The notes: generated from the sequence alone by a model not told the origin. A stretch of DNA of 64,000 nucleotides from Streptomyces griseus subsp. griseus (GCF_003610995.1 NZ_CP032543.1:6448001-6512000), one strand, 5' to 3'. Positions 34,748 through 43,815 are shown, counted from the stretch's first letter. Translations and numbers: made by a program.

Positions 34748-37042
34748 GTGAGGTGGACCGGGGTGGACGAGCGGAGACGGCGTACGCCGGGGGTGCGTAC
34801 GGCGTGGTGGCGTACGGCGGGCGGCGCGCTGATGCGGGTCGTCGCGGTCTGGGCGGTCTCCACCCTCACCATGCTCGCGCTCGCCGGGATCCTGCCCGAC
34901 TTCCAGCTCCAGTCCGACGACGGCGACACCATCACCCGTACCGCCTTCACGGCGGCCTGGGGCGCGGGCGCGTTCGGCCTGCTCTCCGCGCTGGTGTGGC
35001 CCGTCCTCGTCCGGGCCCTGCTCATCGTGCCCGCGCTCGTCCTCGGTGCGCTGGTCTTCTTCCTCAACGGCTCGCTGCTGCTGATCGCGCTGCGCCTCAT
35101 CCCGGACGGGCGCGGGGACGCCGCCCCGGAGACCGCGGTCGTCGTCGCCGCCGTGATGTCCGCCGTCGCCTCCGCCACCTCCACCGCACTCGCCGTCCGC
35201 GACGACGAGGCCTACCGCCGACGGCTCTCCCGCCTCGCCGACCGGCGCCGCCGACGTGGCTCCCCGGACATTGTGGGACCCGAGCGCGACGGACCGCCCG
35301 GTACGGTCTTCCTCCAGCTGGACGGCGTCGGCCACGACGTCCTGGTGAAGGCGGCGGCCGGCGGGCTCATGCCGACCGTCGCGGGCTGGCTCGCCGACTC
35401 CTCCGGACACCGCCTCACCCCCTGGCGCACCGACTGGTCCAGCCAGACCGGCGCCAGCCAGCTCGGCATCCTGCACGGCTCCAACCACGACGTCCCCGCC
35501 TTCCGCTGGTACGAGAAGGAGACCGGCACCGTCATGGTCTCCAGCCGCCCCGCCAGCGCCCTGGAGATGCAGCGCCGGGCCGTCGCCCGCACCCGGGACA
35601 GCGGCCTGCTCACCATCGACGGCGCCAGCCGCGGCAACCTCTTCAGCGGCGGCGCCGGGCAGCTCGCCCTGGTCCTCTCCATGGCCGCCCGGCGCGGCAA
35701 GGGCCGCCGCTCCCGCTCCGGCTACTTCGCCTACTTCTCCGACCCGGCCAACGCCGTCCGCACCGCCCTCTCGTTCGCCGCCGAGGTCGGCCGCGAGATC
35801 GGCCAGTCGACCCGCGCCCGCCTCCACCACGTCACCCCCCGGGTCAAGCGCGGCGGCCTCTACCCCTTCATCCGGGCCTTCGCCACCGTCCTCGAGCGCG
35901 ATGTCGTCGTCTCCGCCGTCATCGGCGACATGTTCGCCGGACGCACCGCCGTCTACGCCGACCTGGTCGCCTACGACGAGGTCGCCCACCACTCCGGACC
36001 GCACAGCCGCGACGCCGAGAAGGTCCTCCAGCGCCTCGACCGCTCGCTCGCGCTGATCGCCAAGATCGCCGACCACACCCCGCGTACCTACCGGATCGTG
36101 CTCCTCTCCGACCACGGCCAGAGCCCCGGCGAGACGTTCGCCGGGAGGTACGGGCTGACGCTCAAGGACCTGGTACGGGCGGGGTGCGGGCTCCCCGTGC
36201 CGCGCCGGGCGCGTGGCACGCACAGCGCCTCCGAGGCACGGGACGCGGTCCGGATCGCCCTGCACCGCCCGCCCGTGGAGGTGGAACCGGAGGCGGAGCA
36301 GGCGGCCAAGCGCTCCGAACCGGTCGTGCTGGCCTCCGGCAATCTCGGTCTGATCTCCTTCCCCGACATCGAGGGGCGCGCGTCGCGCGAGCAGATCGAC
36401 CGCCGCAACCCGGCGCTGCTCTCCACGCTCGCCAACCATCCGGGGGTCGGCTTCCTCCTCGTACGCAGCGAGGAACACGGCTCCCTCGTGATGGGGCCGG
36501 GCGGGACCGAGGTCCCCGTCGCCGAACTGGCCGACGGCGAGGGGCCGCTGGCGGTCTTCGACACCGGCGCGGCCGCCGCCGTACGGCGCACCGACACCTT
36601 CCCCCATGTCGCCGACATCATGGTCAACTCCATGTACGACCCCGAGACCGCCACCGTGCACGCCTTCGAGGAGCAGATCGGCTCGCACGGAGGGCTGGGC
36701 GGCGAGCAGTCCCGGCCGTTCCTGCTCTGGCCGCGCGGGATGACGGACCCGCTGGACATCGTGGCGGCGGAGTGTGCCGAAGGCGCGCCGGCCCCGCCGG
36801 GCGGCGGGCTGGTGGGCGCGGAGGCGGTGCACCGGGTGCTGACCCGCTGGCTGCTGGAGTTCTCCGGGCCCCAGGTGCCGGTGCGGGCGGAGGGGTTCAC
36901 GGGGGCCGCCCAGGCGGACGAGCCGTTCCCGGAGGAGGGGGAGGGGGCCGGAGGAGGTCAGGGGAGGGCCGGGGTCCCGGGCCCGGACGCGCGGAACCCG
37001 CCGGTGCTCCGCGAGATCCCGCTCCCGGAGACACGGGGCTGA
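34748..37042 (+). CDS. Phage-holin-family membrane domain fused to alkaline-phosphatase-superfamily domain
   Basis: A 764-residue protein. Residues about 25-155 form four membrane helices of the PF04020-type holin-like domain (VSTLTMLALAGILPDFQL, LLSALVWPVLVRALLIVPAL, VFFLNGSLLLIALRLIP). Residues about 185-720 are an alkaline-phosphatase-superfamily domain: FLQLDGVGHDVL (metal Asp), TGASQLGILHGS (expected nucleophile Thr/Ser region), YDEVAHHSGPH and VLLSDHGQSPG (metal Asp/His), and EEQIGSHGGLGGEQ. It probably hydrolyses phosphoester bonds of envelope polymers. It is not a prophage gene: no phage neighbours are present. GTG start with GGAG 5 nt upstream. Confidence 0.88.
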   Translation: MRWTGVDERRRRTPGVRTAWWRTAGGALMRVVAVWAVSTLTMLALAGILPDFQLQSDDGDTITRTAFTAAWGAGAFGLLSALVWPVLVRALLIVPALVLGALVFFLNGSLLLIALRLIPDGRGDAAPETAVVVAAVMSAVASATSTALAVRDDEAYRRRLSRLADRRRRRGSPDIVGPERDGPPGTVFLQLDGVGHDVLVKAAAGGLMPTVAGWLADSSGHRLTPWRTDWSSQTGASQLGILHGSNHDVPAFRWYEKETGTVMVSSRPASALEMQRRAVARTRDSGLLTIDGASRGNLFSGGAGQLALVLSMAARRGKGRRSRSGYFAYFSDPANAVRTALSFAAEVGREIGQSTRARLHHVTPRVKRGGLYPFIRAFATVLERDVVVSAVIGDMFAGRTAVYADLVAYDEVAHHSGPHSRDAEKVLQRLDRSLALIAKIADHTPRTYRIVLLSDHGQSPGETFAGRYGLTLKDLVRAGCGLPVPRRARGTHSASEARDAVRIALHRPPVEVEPEAEQAAKRSEPVVLASGNLGLISFPDIEGRASREQIDRRNPALLSTLANHPGVGFLLVRSEEHGSLVMGPGGTEVPVAELADGEGPLAVFDTGAAAAVRRTDTFPHVADIMVNSMYDPETATVHAFEEQIGSHGGLGGEQSRPFLLWPRGMTDPLDIVAAECAEGAPAPPGGGLVGAEAVHRVLTRWLLEFSGPQVPVRAEGFTGAAQADEPFPEEGEGAGGGQGRAGVPGPDARNPPVLREIPLPETRG

Positions 37043-37088
37043 GCGCGCGTCCCTTCGGCTCGCCGCGTCCCCTGGCTCAGCGGGCTCG

Positions 37089-37247
37089 GCTCAGGCGGAC
37101 TGCCCGTCGTGCGAGCGTCGGGCGGTCTCCGCTCAGCGGACTGCCGTCGTACGAGCGCTGGGCAGTCTCGGCTGAGGCCGACTGCCGTCTTAGGAGCACC
37201 GGGCGGCTCTCTGCTCAGGCCGACTGCCGTCGTACGAGCGTCGGCGG
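37089..37247. repeat. Degenerate 40-42-bp tandem repeat copied from the LacI gene 3' end
   Basis: Four units begin with GCTCAG or GCTGAG at 37089, 37131, 37171 and 37213 (lengths 42, 40, 42 and a partial). Each shares GGACTGCCGTCGTACGAGC or a close variant. The last unit is the end of the LacI gene (it encodes LVRRQSA and the stop); the other three lie just beyond the stop. Confidence 0.75.
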
Positions 37248-38264
37248 GAAGACCACGGAGGGCGAGGGGCCGCCAGGACCTCCGATCTGCTTCAGCAGCA
37301 GCCGGGCCATCTCCGCCGCCATCTCCTCCACCGGCTGCCGCACGGTGGTCAGCGGCGGATCGCAGGCGGCGGCCGCGCTGCTGTCGTCGAAACCGACCAC
37401 GGCCACATCGGCGGGCACATCGCGCCCGGCCCGCTGGAGCACCGGGAGCGCGCCCAGCGCCATCAGGTCCGAGGCGATGAACACCCCGTCCAGACCGGGC
37501 TGTTCCGCCAGCAGCCGACGCATCGCCGCCGCCCCGCCCAGGTGGGTGAAGTCACCCTCGGCGCAGGCCACGTCCTCGATGCCGTGCGCGGCCAGCGCCT
37601 CCAGGAAACCGGCCAGCCGGACCTGTCCCGCAGGCCGGTCCTGGGGACCGGAGATGGTCCCGATACGGCGCCGCCCCAGGGCGGCCAGGTGGTCGGCCGC
37701 GAGCCGCGCCCCGGCCTGCTGGTCGACCTCCACATAGGCGAGCGACGAGGGCTGCGGCGGGCGGCCCGCGAGCACGGCCGGCAGCCGGGTCTCCTGGAGC
37801 AGGCCGGGCAGCGGGTCGTCCGCGTGCGAGGTGACCAGGACGACGCCGTCGACATGGCCGTGGCGCAGATAGGAGAGCAGCTGGGTGCGGGACGGCTCGT
37901 CGTCCGCCAGCATCAGCACCATCTGGATGCCCGCCGGACGCAGCACTTCGAGGAGCCCGCTGACGACCCGGCCGAAGTAGGGGTCGGAGAACATCCGCCC
38001 GGCGAACGGCTCGGAGACCGGCCGCCGTTCACGCTCCGAGATGACCAGCGCCACGGAGTCGGTACGCCGGGTCACCAGGGAGCGCGCCGCCCGGTTGGGC
38101 ACGTACCCGGTGGTCGCCACCGCCTCCTCGACCACGGTGCGCAGGGCGGGGTCCACCGTGGTGGCTCCGTTGATCACCCGCGACACGGTGGCCCGTGAGA
38201 CACCGGCCACGGCCGCCACGTCCTCCAAGGTCGGGCGTACGGGCGGCTCCACTTCGGCTGTCAT
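37215..38264 (-). CDS. LacI-family transcriptional regulator
   Basis: A 349-residue protein. The N-terminal HTH/hinge is LEDVAAVAGVSRATVSRVIN with the YVPNRAARSLVTRR hinge helix. The effector domain (about 75-345) is a sugar-binding periplasmic-protein fold with FIASDLMALGAL and VAVVGFDDSSAAAACDPPLT. It follows the DUF305 gene by 33 bp on the same strand and may be autoregulated with it through the GAGAGCGC palindromes upstream of the DUF1996 gene. Its 3' end is the source of a tandem repeat. Confidence 0.93.
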   Translation of the reverse strand: MTAEVEPPVRPTLEDVAAVAGVSRATVSRVINGATTVDPALRTVVEEAVATTGYVPNRAARSLVTRRTDSVALVISERERRPVSEPFAGRMFSDPYFGRVVSGLLEVLRPAGIQMVLMLADDEPSRTQLLSYLRHGHVDGVVLVTSHADDPLPGLLQETRLPAVLAGRPPQPSSLAYVEVDQQAGARLAADHLAALGRRRIGTISGPQDRPAGQVRLAGFLEALAAHGIEDVACAEGDFTHLGGAAAMRRLLAEQPGLDGVFIASDLMALGALPVLQRAGRDVPADVAVVGFDDSSAAAACDPPLTTVRQPVEEMAAEMARLLLKQIGGPGGPSPSVVFPPTLVRRQSA

Positions 38265-38297
38265 GCAGCCCTTTATACCCGCAGCCCAGGGCGCCGG

Positions 38298-38903
38298 TCA
38301 GCCGAGGGCCCGCGCAGCCTCCGGAAGCCCTTCCAGCTCGGTCAGCGCGGCCTCGCGCGCGGTGACCAGGGCGGCGGCCAGCCGCTTGGCGTCGGCCCGG
38401 GCGCCCGCGGTGAGCTCGGACCGCGACACCTGTGCGGAGTGGCGCAGATGGTCGCGGATCTGCGTCAGGAAGAGCCGGTCGAACGCGGCTCCTTCGGCCG
38501 CCTCCGCCGCTTCGAGGTCCCGCTCGGTCACCATGCCGGGCATATCGTGGCCCGCGTGTACATCGGTGTCGGGGAGCCCCATCCGGGCCAGCAGGGTCCG
38601 CAGGCGGCCGAGTTCGGCTTCCTGGCCGTCGAGCAGCCGGGTGGCGAAGGCCCGCAGCCGGGGTGCGGTGGCCCGGTCGGCGGCGAGGGTGAGCAGGGCC
38701 ACCGCCTTCTCGTTCATCGGGGTCATCAACTGGAGCCAGGCGGCGTCGGTGGGGGCGGGGGTGGCCGACGCGGGGGCGGTTGAGCGGGGCGCGGGCTCCG
38801 GCGGTGGCTCGGTCGCGGCGGAGCAGCCGGCCGTCGCGGTCAGCCCCAGCACGGCCAGCAGGCTCAGCGCGGCGAGGGGCCTGGAGGGGGTGGAACGGTT
38901 CAT
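38298..38903 (-). CDS. DUF305-domain lipoprotein
   Basis: A 201-residue lipoprotein precursor: PLAALSLLAVLGLTATAGCSA has a clear lipobox (TAGC, Cys near residue 28). A Pro-rich linker precedes a four-helix DUF305/ferritin-like domain (about 55-200) with MNEKAVALLTLA and the Met/His stretch VHAGHDMPGM. The family is often linked to metal handling, without a proven reaction. It lies between the DUF1996 gene (83 bp upstream) and LacI (33 bp downstream) on the same strand, suggesting one operon. Confidence 0.9.
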   Translation of the reverse strand: MNRSTPSRPLAALSLLAVLGLTATAGCSAATEPPPEPAPRSTAPASATPAPTDAAWLQLMTPMNEKAVALLTLAADRATAPRLRAFATRLLDGQEAELGRLRTLLARMGLPDTDVHAGHDMPGMVTERDLEAAEAAEGAAFDRLFLTQIRDHLRHSAQVSRSELTAGARADAKRLAAALVTAREAALTELEGLPEAARALG

Positions 38904-38986
38904 GGGGTGTCCTGGACCGGGCGGAGGGCGCCGCCCCGGGGACTGGGCCCCGGGGCGGACACCGGTGGGGGCGGGGTGACGACGGA

Positions 38987-39925
38987 TCAGGGAGTGCCGT
39001 CGAAGCCGCACTTGACGATGGCGTTGATGCAGTCGCGCACGCGCTGCGCCAGCTCCTGTTCCGGCCACACGTTGAAGAAGTCGCCGTGCATCGTGTAGCC
39101 GGGGCCCGACGCCAGCCGGAAGCGGGCCGGGTCGCCGTTGACCGGGTAGCGCAGCACCTGACGGAGCTTGGGGACCGGCACCGGGTGGGTCGACGGGCAC
39201 GCGCCGGCCACCGGGTAGGCCATGTGGCTCTTGTGGTCGGGGGAGTCGAGATCCGTACCGTTCCAGCACTGCGGGAAGTCCAGGTAGGACTCCAGCATCG
39301 TGCCGGCCGGACAGTTCACGAAGTTCTGCGAGGGGTCGACGTGGCCGGCGTGCAGGCAGGACCAGCGCGCGATGGTGTTGTCCGCGGGTCCGGTGGCGAG
39401 GGCGTTGCCCGCGACGATGCGCAGGCCCTTGGGGAAGGGCCGGATCTGCCGGATGACGTCGTCGCGGACCCCCTCGCCCAGGTAGTAGAAGGTGGTCCCG
39501 GTGGGCTCCACCTCCCGGTCGCCGTCGTAGAGGGTGGGCACCCAGTACGAGGAGAGGTCGGTGTCGGGCGAGCAGGTCGTGCGGCCTCTCTCCAGGGACT
39601 CCAGGTTCGAGTTCCCGTTGGTGGTGTCGTTGCCGAAGAAGCTGTGCATGTGGGAGGCGCCCGGCAGCCCCGGGAAGACGATCGGGTCGTCGGGGGCGCG
39701 GTGGGTGTAGGGGCACTCGGCCAGGAACTCGGCCACCCGCACCACGTCGGCGGCGGCCTTGGGAGCGACCTCGGCGGCGGCCCGGTCGGCCGCGGCGTTG
39801 CCGACATTGGCCTGGACGAGGGAGATGGCGAGGGCGGCGGCGGCGAGCCCGGCGACTCTGCGGCGCCAGCTGCGGGGGGATCGCCGACGGCGGTGTTCGC
39901 TGCTGTTTCGGTTACGGAAGAGCAC
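38987..39925 (-). CDS. Secreted DUF1996-domain protein
   Basis: A 312-residue secreted protein. A twin-Arg-rich leader (RRRRSPRSWRRRVAG) and hydrophobic core (LAAAALAISLVQA) suggest export, possibly by Tat. The DUF1996 domain spans about 60-305 with the hallmark GLPGASHMHSFFGND, SYWVPTLYDG, DFPQCWNG and GGYTMHGDFFNVW-like YTMHGDFFNVW segments. It has six or more cysteines that could form disulfides. The family occurs in secreted proteins of fungi and actinomycetes; its function is not established, although carbohydrate binding or hydrolysis has been suggested. GTG start behind AGGAG. First gene of the LacI-associated unit. Confidence 0.9.
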   Translation of the reverse strand: MLFRNRNSSEHRRRRSPRSWRRRVAGLAAAALAISLVQANVGNAAADRAAAEVAPKAAADVVRVAEFLAECPYTHRAPDDPIVFPGLPGASHMHSFFGNDTTNGNSNLESLERGRTTCSPDTDLSSYWVPTLYDGDREVEPTGTTFYYLGEGVRDDVIRQIRPFPKGLRIVAGNALATGPADNTIARWSCLHAGHVDPSQNFVNCPAGTMLESYLDFPQCWNGTDLDSPDHKSHMAYPVAGACPSTHPVPVPKLRQVLRYPVNGDPARFRLASGPGYTMHGDFFNVWPEQELAQRVRDCINAIVKCGFDGTP

Positions 39926-39970
39926 GGCACTCCTGTTCGGAAGTGGGGGGAGGTTCCTTGATCGTGAGGC

Positions 39971-40094
39971 AGAGAGCGCTCTCTCGTTGGAACGTAAGAG
40001 TGTCGCCTGTACATGTCAAGAGAGCGCGCAAGCACTGCAACGGGCGGGCCCTTGAAGGTACTTGAGGGTCATGTAAGCGGGAGAGCGCTCTCCC
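39971..40094 (-). promoter_or_regulatory. DUF1996 promoter with LacI-type palindromic operators
   Basis: On the minus strand TTGACA (40014-40019) and TACGTT (39991-39996) lie 17 bp apart, a near-consensus promoter. AGAGAGCGCTCTCT (39971-39984) is a perfect palindrome at the expected start of transcription. A half site GAGAGCGC (40020-40027) abuts the -35. GGGAGAGCGCTCTCCC (40079-40094) is a second perfect palindrome about 60 bp further upstream. The CG-centred GAGCGCTC core is typical of LacI/GalR-family operators. Confidence 0.75.
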
Positions 40095-40181
40095 TTCACG
40101 CCCTCGGAGTCTGTCGTTCCGCTCCAGGGCGGGGAAGCGGTGGCAGGGGCGTTGTCAGTGGTGGACGGCAGGATGGTCACC

Positions 40182-42209
40182 ATGACGAACTCAGCCGCTG
40201 TGCTCGCCGATGCCGCCGCCTACGCCGCCGCGGTCGAAGAGGCCTCCCAGGCCGCCGCCGCGTACTACGCCACGGGCGAGAGCACCCTCGACGACGACGC
40301 GTACGACCGGCTGGCGCGGGGAATCGCCGCGTACGAGGCGGACCACCCCGACGAGATACTCGAGTCATCACCGACCGGAAAGGTCGCGGGCGGGGCCGCC
40401 GTCGGCGACGTTCCGCACACGGTGCCGATGCTCTCGCTGGACAACGTGTTCGCGGCCGAGCAGTTCGTGACGTGGACCGCCTCGCTGGAGCGGCGGATCG
40501 GCAGACCGGTCGCGGCCTGGAGCGTGGAGCCGAAGCTGGACGGCCTGGCCGTCGCCGCTCGCTACCGGGAGGGCCGCCTGGAGCGGCTGATCACCCGGGG
40601 AGACGGCACGGCGGGCGAAGATGTCTCGCACGCGGCCCCGGCGGTCGTCGGACTGCCCGAGCGGCTGGACGCACCGGTGACCATCGAGGTGCGCGGCGAG
40701 ATCCTCATGACGAACGAGCAGTTCGAGCAGGGCAACGCGATCCGCACGCAGCACGGAGGGGCCCCCTTCGCCAACCCGCGCAACGGGGCGGCGGGCACCC
40801 TGCGCGCCAAGGACCGGGCGTACCGGGTGGAGACGACCTTCTTCGCCTACGGCGCCCTCCCGCTCGCCGACTCGGGGGAGCTCGCCGCGACCCTCACCGA
40901 GCTGCCCCACAGCGAACTTCTCGCCTACGTCGCCGGGCTCGGCGTGCACACGGCCGCGACCACGGACGTGGCACCGCTCCGGGTGACCACCGTCGCGGAG
41001 GTGCAGGCGCGGGTGGAGGAGATAGGCGCCCTGCGTGCCGCGCTGCCGTTCGGCATCGACGGCATCGTGATCAAGGCGGACCTCGCGGCCGACCGGCACG
41101 AGGCGGGGTCCGGCACCCGGGCGCCACGCTGGGCCATCGCCTACAAGCTCCCCGCCGTGGAGAAGATCACCCGCCTGCTCGCCGTCGAGTGGAACGTGGG
41201 ACGCACCGGCATCATCGCGCCGCGCGCCGTCCTGGAGCCGGTGGAGATCGACGGATCCACCGTCGGCTACGCCACGCTGCACAACCCGGCCGACATCACC
41301 CGCCGCGATCTGCGTCTGGGCGACCAGGTCATGGTCTACAAGGCGGGCGACATCATCCCGCGCATCGAGGCGCCCGTCGCCCATCTGCGTACGGGCGAGG
41401 AGACGCCGATCGAGTTCCCGGCGAGCTGCCCGCAGTGCGGTTCCGAGATCGACAGGAGCGAGCAGCGCTGGCGCTGCACCCGGGGCCGCAACTGCCGTCT
41501 GGTCGCCTCCGTGTCGTACGCCGCCGGCCGCGACCAGCTGGACATCGAGGGCCTCGGGGCCACCCGGGTCGTCCAGCTCGTCGACGCGGGCCTCGTCACG
41601 GACTTCGCCGACCTGTTCACCCTGGAGCGGGAGCAGCTGCTCGCCCTGGACCGGATGGGTGAGACCTCCACCGACAATCTCCTCGCCGCCATCGAGACCG
41701 CCCGCACGCGCCCGCTGTCCCGGGTCTTCTGCGCCTTGGGCGTACGCGGGACGGGGCGCTCCATGTCCCGCAGGATCGCGCGGTACTTCGCGACCATGGA
41801 CCACATCGTCGCCGCCGACGCCGAGTCGCTGCAGCGGGTCGACGGCATCGGCAAGGAGAAGGCCACGGCGGTCGTCGAGGAGCTGGCCGAGCTGGCCCCG
41901 CTGATCGAGAAGCTCGTCCGGGCCGGGGTGACGATGACGGAGCCGGGGGCCACTCCGCCGCCGGAGCCCGGCGCGGAGGAGGAGGGGGCCGGGAGCGGCG
42001 CCGAGCTGCCGCTGGCGGGGATGAAGGTGGTGGTCACGGGGGCCATGACCGGGGCGCTGGAGGAGCTGTCGCGCAACCAGATGAACGAGCTGATCGAGAG
42101 GGCGGGCGGGAAGTCCTCCTCCAGCGTCTCGGCGCGCACGAGCCTGCTGGTCGCGGGGGAGAAGGCCGGGTCGAAGCGGACCAAGGCGGAGGGCTGGGGA
42201 TCCGGATAG
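40182..42209 (+). CDS. ligA: NAD-dependent DNA ligase LigA-like, C-terminus frame-shifted as sequenced
   Basis: A 675-residue open frame. The adenylation domain carries [14 protein letters not shown], with the nucleophile Lys near residue 118. [26 protein letters not shown] and [11 protein letters not shown] follow. The OB fold and a zinc finger (SCPQCGSE...CTRGRNC), helix-hairpin-helix repeats ([28 protein letters not shown]) and a BRCT domain ([18 protein letters not shown]) complete the ligase. Several motifs differ from housekeeping LigA ([16 protein letters not shown]), so this may be a second ligase paralogue. The frame ends at KAEGWGSG inside the BRCT end; one missing base near 42194 explains this. 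ATG 40182 follows AGGATGG. Confidence 0.9.
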   Translation: MTNSAAVLADAAAYAAAVEEASQAAAAYYATGESTLDDDAYDRLARGIAAYEADHPDEILESSPTGKVAGGAAVGDVPHTVPMLSLDNVFAAEQFVTWTASLERRIGRPVAAWSVEPKLDGLAVAARYREGRLERLITRGDGTAGEDVSHAAPAVVGLPERLDAPVTIEVRGEILMTNEQFEQGNAIRTQHGGAPFANPRNGAAGTLRAKDRAYRVETTFFAYGALPLADSGELAATLTELPHSELLAYVAGLGVHTAATTDVAPLRVTTVAEVQARVEEIGALRAALPFGIDGIVIKADLAADRHEAGSGTRAPRWAIAYKLPAVEKITRLLAVEWNVGRTGIIAPRAVLEPVEIDGSTVGYATLHNPADITRRDLRLGDQVMVYKAGDIIPRIEAPVAHLRTGEETPIEFPASCPQCGSEIDRSEQRWRCTRGRNCRLVASVSYAAGRDQLDIEGLGATRVVQLVDAGLVTDFADLFTLEREQLLALDRMGETSTDNLLAAIETARTRPLSRVFCALGVRGTGRSMSRRIARYFATMDHIVAADAESLQRVDGIGKEKATAVVEELAELAPLIEKLVRAGVTMTEPGATPPPEPGAEEEGAGSGAELPLAGMKVVVTGAMTGALEELSRNQMNELIERAGGKSSSSVSARTSLLVAGEKAGSKRTKAEGWGSG

Positions 42210-42613
42210 CGACGCCGGAGGAGTTCGCGGAGCTGATCGCGGACTTCTTGGTGGGGGAGGGCGGGGAGGATCCGGGGGCTGGAGTGACGGGGGAGACTCC
42301 TGTGGCCGGAGTGGCCGGAGTGGCCGGAGTGGCCGGAGTGGCCGGAGTGGCCGGAGTGGCCGGGGTCGCCGGGGATGACGCGGAGGCGTGGGATGCCTTG
42401 AAGACGGAGAAGCCGGTGGTGGTAGCGGCTCTGGCGGTCGCGGAGGAGACGGAGGTCGCCGGGGATGGCAAGACGGTGAACGGGCCGACCGAGAGGGTGA
42501 GCGTCGCGGAGGCGGTGGAGAGTCCGGCCCAGGTCGCCGGGGGCGGCAAGACGGTGAACGGGCCGGCCGAGACTGTGGGCGCCGTGGTGGTCGCCGAGAC
42601 CGTAGAGGTCTGA
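42197..42613 (+). other. Displaced C-terminal tail of the DNA ligase
   Basis: In the +1 frame the sequence continues directly as [16 protein letters not shown], the normal end of a BRCT domain. It then runs LVGEGGEDPGAGV, a VAG repeat block and an acidic/Ala-Val-rich tail with two copies of GGKTVNGP-like sequence, stopping at 42613. With one base restored the ligase would have about 810 residues, roughly 120 beyond the BRCT domain. Confidence 0.75.
42302..42373 (+). repeat. 9-bp minisatellite encoding Val-Ala-Gly
   Basis: Six perfect copies of GTGGCCGGA (42302-42355) are followed by GTGGCCGGG and GTCGCCGGG. Read in the ligase-tail frame they encode (VAG)8. Copy number in such arrays changes easily by slippage. 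Confidence 0.85.
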
Positions 42614-42756
42614 GGCGGTTCAGGACGCCTTCGAATCGGGAGAGAAGTGGCTTTCCCTCACCCGGTATTGCATAGTGATGGCTTGGTCATGCCTCGCTAT
42701 CAGCGGGCCGATGGGTGCGTGGGCGGCTGTGGTTGGCCGGCCGGGGGTGAGGGGCG

Positions 42757-43815
42757 ATGCGTTCTCCGTACGACGGACAGCGACGCGGTCGTGCCGTCCC
42801 CCCGTCAGGTCGGCCCGGCGGCGGGCTCCCGGGCCCGACGCACCATGACCCTTCGGCCATGCGCGGGACCGTACGGTCCGGCGACGGGCGCGGGCCGCTC
42901 GGCGAAGGACCCCGCCCCTCCGGCGAAGGTCCTGGACCGCTTCGTGACGGAAGCGGGGCCGAGGGGCTCGGAACCGGGCGTGAGCCCGGGGCGCTCCGGG
43001 TGCGCCACGGACACCGCCGGCTCGGCGGCAGGACCGTGGCCGCCCGGGGGCTCGCCCTGGACCTCGGCAGCTCCCACACCCGGGCCTGGGTGCCCGGACA
43101 CGGCCTGATCACCGACGCCTTTCCCGGCAGCGGCGGCCCCTTCGGCGGCCCGGAGGGGGAGGCCGGGCGGTCCGTCCGGCGCGGGCGCATTGTCGACCCC
43201 GAGTCCTGCGGACGGCTGCTCGGCCGCATCGCCGACGTGGCCCTGGGCCCCGACCGCACGGACAGCGTCATCGTCCTCAGCCACCCCGTCCTCGCCGGGG
43301 CCGTCCACCGCAATGCCGCGCGGGAGCTGCTCGCCGGTCTGGGGCCCACGCGCGTCCTCGTCCTCAGCAGCGCCCGGGCCGCCGCCGCGTACGCCGGACC
43401 GCGCGACGCCGGCCCGCTGCTCGTCGTGGACATGGGCGCCGAACTGACCGAGGTCACGCTCCTCGTCGGCGGCCGGATCGCCGACGCCCGGCAGGCCGAG
43501 AGCGGGCTCAGTGACCTGGACCCGGCGACGCTGCCCGGCACCCTCGTGGCCACGGTCCTCGACATGGTGAAGTCGATGTGGCGGCAGGACCGGCACGGCG
43601 CGATCCGGGGCGCCCTGCGCAAGGGCCCGGTGCTCGCGGGCGGCGGGGCGCTGCGCCCCGACGTCACCGACCGCCTCGCCCGCTGCCTCGGCACGCGTGT
43701 GCGGCTGGCCGAGGACCCGTCGACCACGGTGGTCCGTGGTGCCGGACAGATCCTCAGCTCGGTGCTCCGCCACGGAGTGACGCCCACCGCCGCCCTGCCC
43801 GGCCGACCGCGGTGA
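42757..43815 (+). CDS. MreB/Mbl-like actin-fold protein
   Basis: A 352-residue open frame whose actin-like part begins near 43035: GLALDLGSSHTRAWVPGHGLI (phosphate-1 region), VIVLSHPVLAGAVHRNAARELL, LLVVDMGAELTEVTLLVGGRI (phosphate-2) and GPVLAGGGALRPDVTDRLAR with VRLAEDPSTTVVRGAGQIL (adenosine region). These are the MreB signatures in shortened form; the part between the phosphate motifs is smaller than in true MreB. The first about 95 codons are Gly/Pro/Arg-rich and may not be translated: candidate starts are ATG 42757 (G-rich site), ATG 42859 and GTG 43035. Its stop overlaps the next gene's GTG. Confidence 0.78.
   Translation: MRSPYDGQRRGRAVPPSGRPGGGLPGPTHHDPSAMRGTVRSGDGRGPLGEGPRPSGEGPGPLRDGSGAEGLGTGREPGALRVRHGHRRLGGRTVAARGLALDLGSSHTRAWVPGHGLITDAFPGSGGPFGGPEGEAGRSVRRGRIVDPESCGRLLGRIADVALGPDRTDSVIVLSHPVLAGAVHRNAARELLAGLGPTRVLVLSSARAAAAYAGPRDAGPLLVVDMGAELTEVTLLVGGRIADARQAESGLSDLDPATLPGTLVATVLDMVKSMWRQDRHGAIRGALRKGPVLAGGGALRPDVTDRLARCLGTRVRLAEDPSTTVVRGAGQILSSVLRHGVTPTAALPGRPR

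Noticed and set aside
34220..36832. An 870-codon minus-strand open frame opposite the holin/phosphatase gene
   Set aside because: Low-complexity sequence with no motif; the plus-strand frame has membrane helices and metal-binding motifs.
34748..37042. Prophage remnant, because of the holin-family domain
   Set aside because: No integrase, terminase, capsid or endolysin gene nearby, and the domain is fused to a phosphoesterase.
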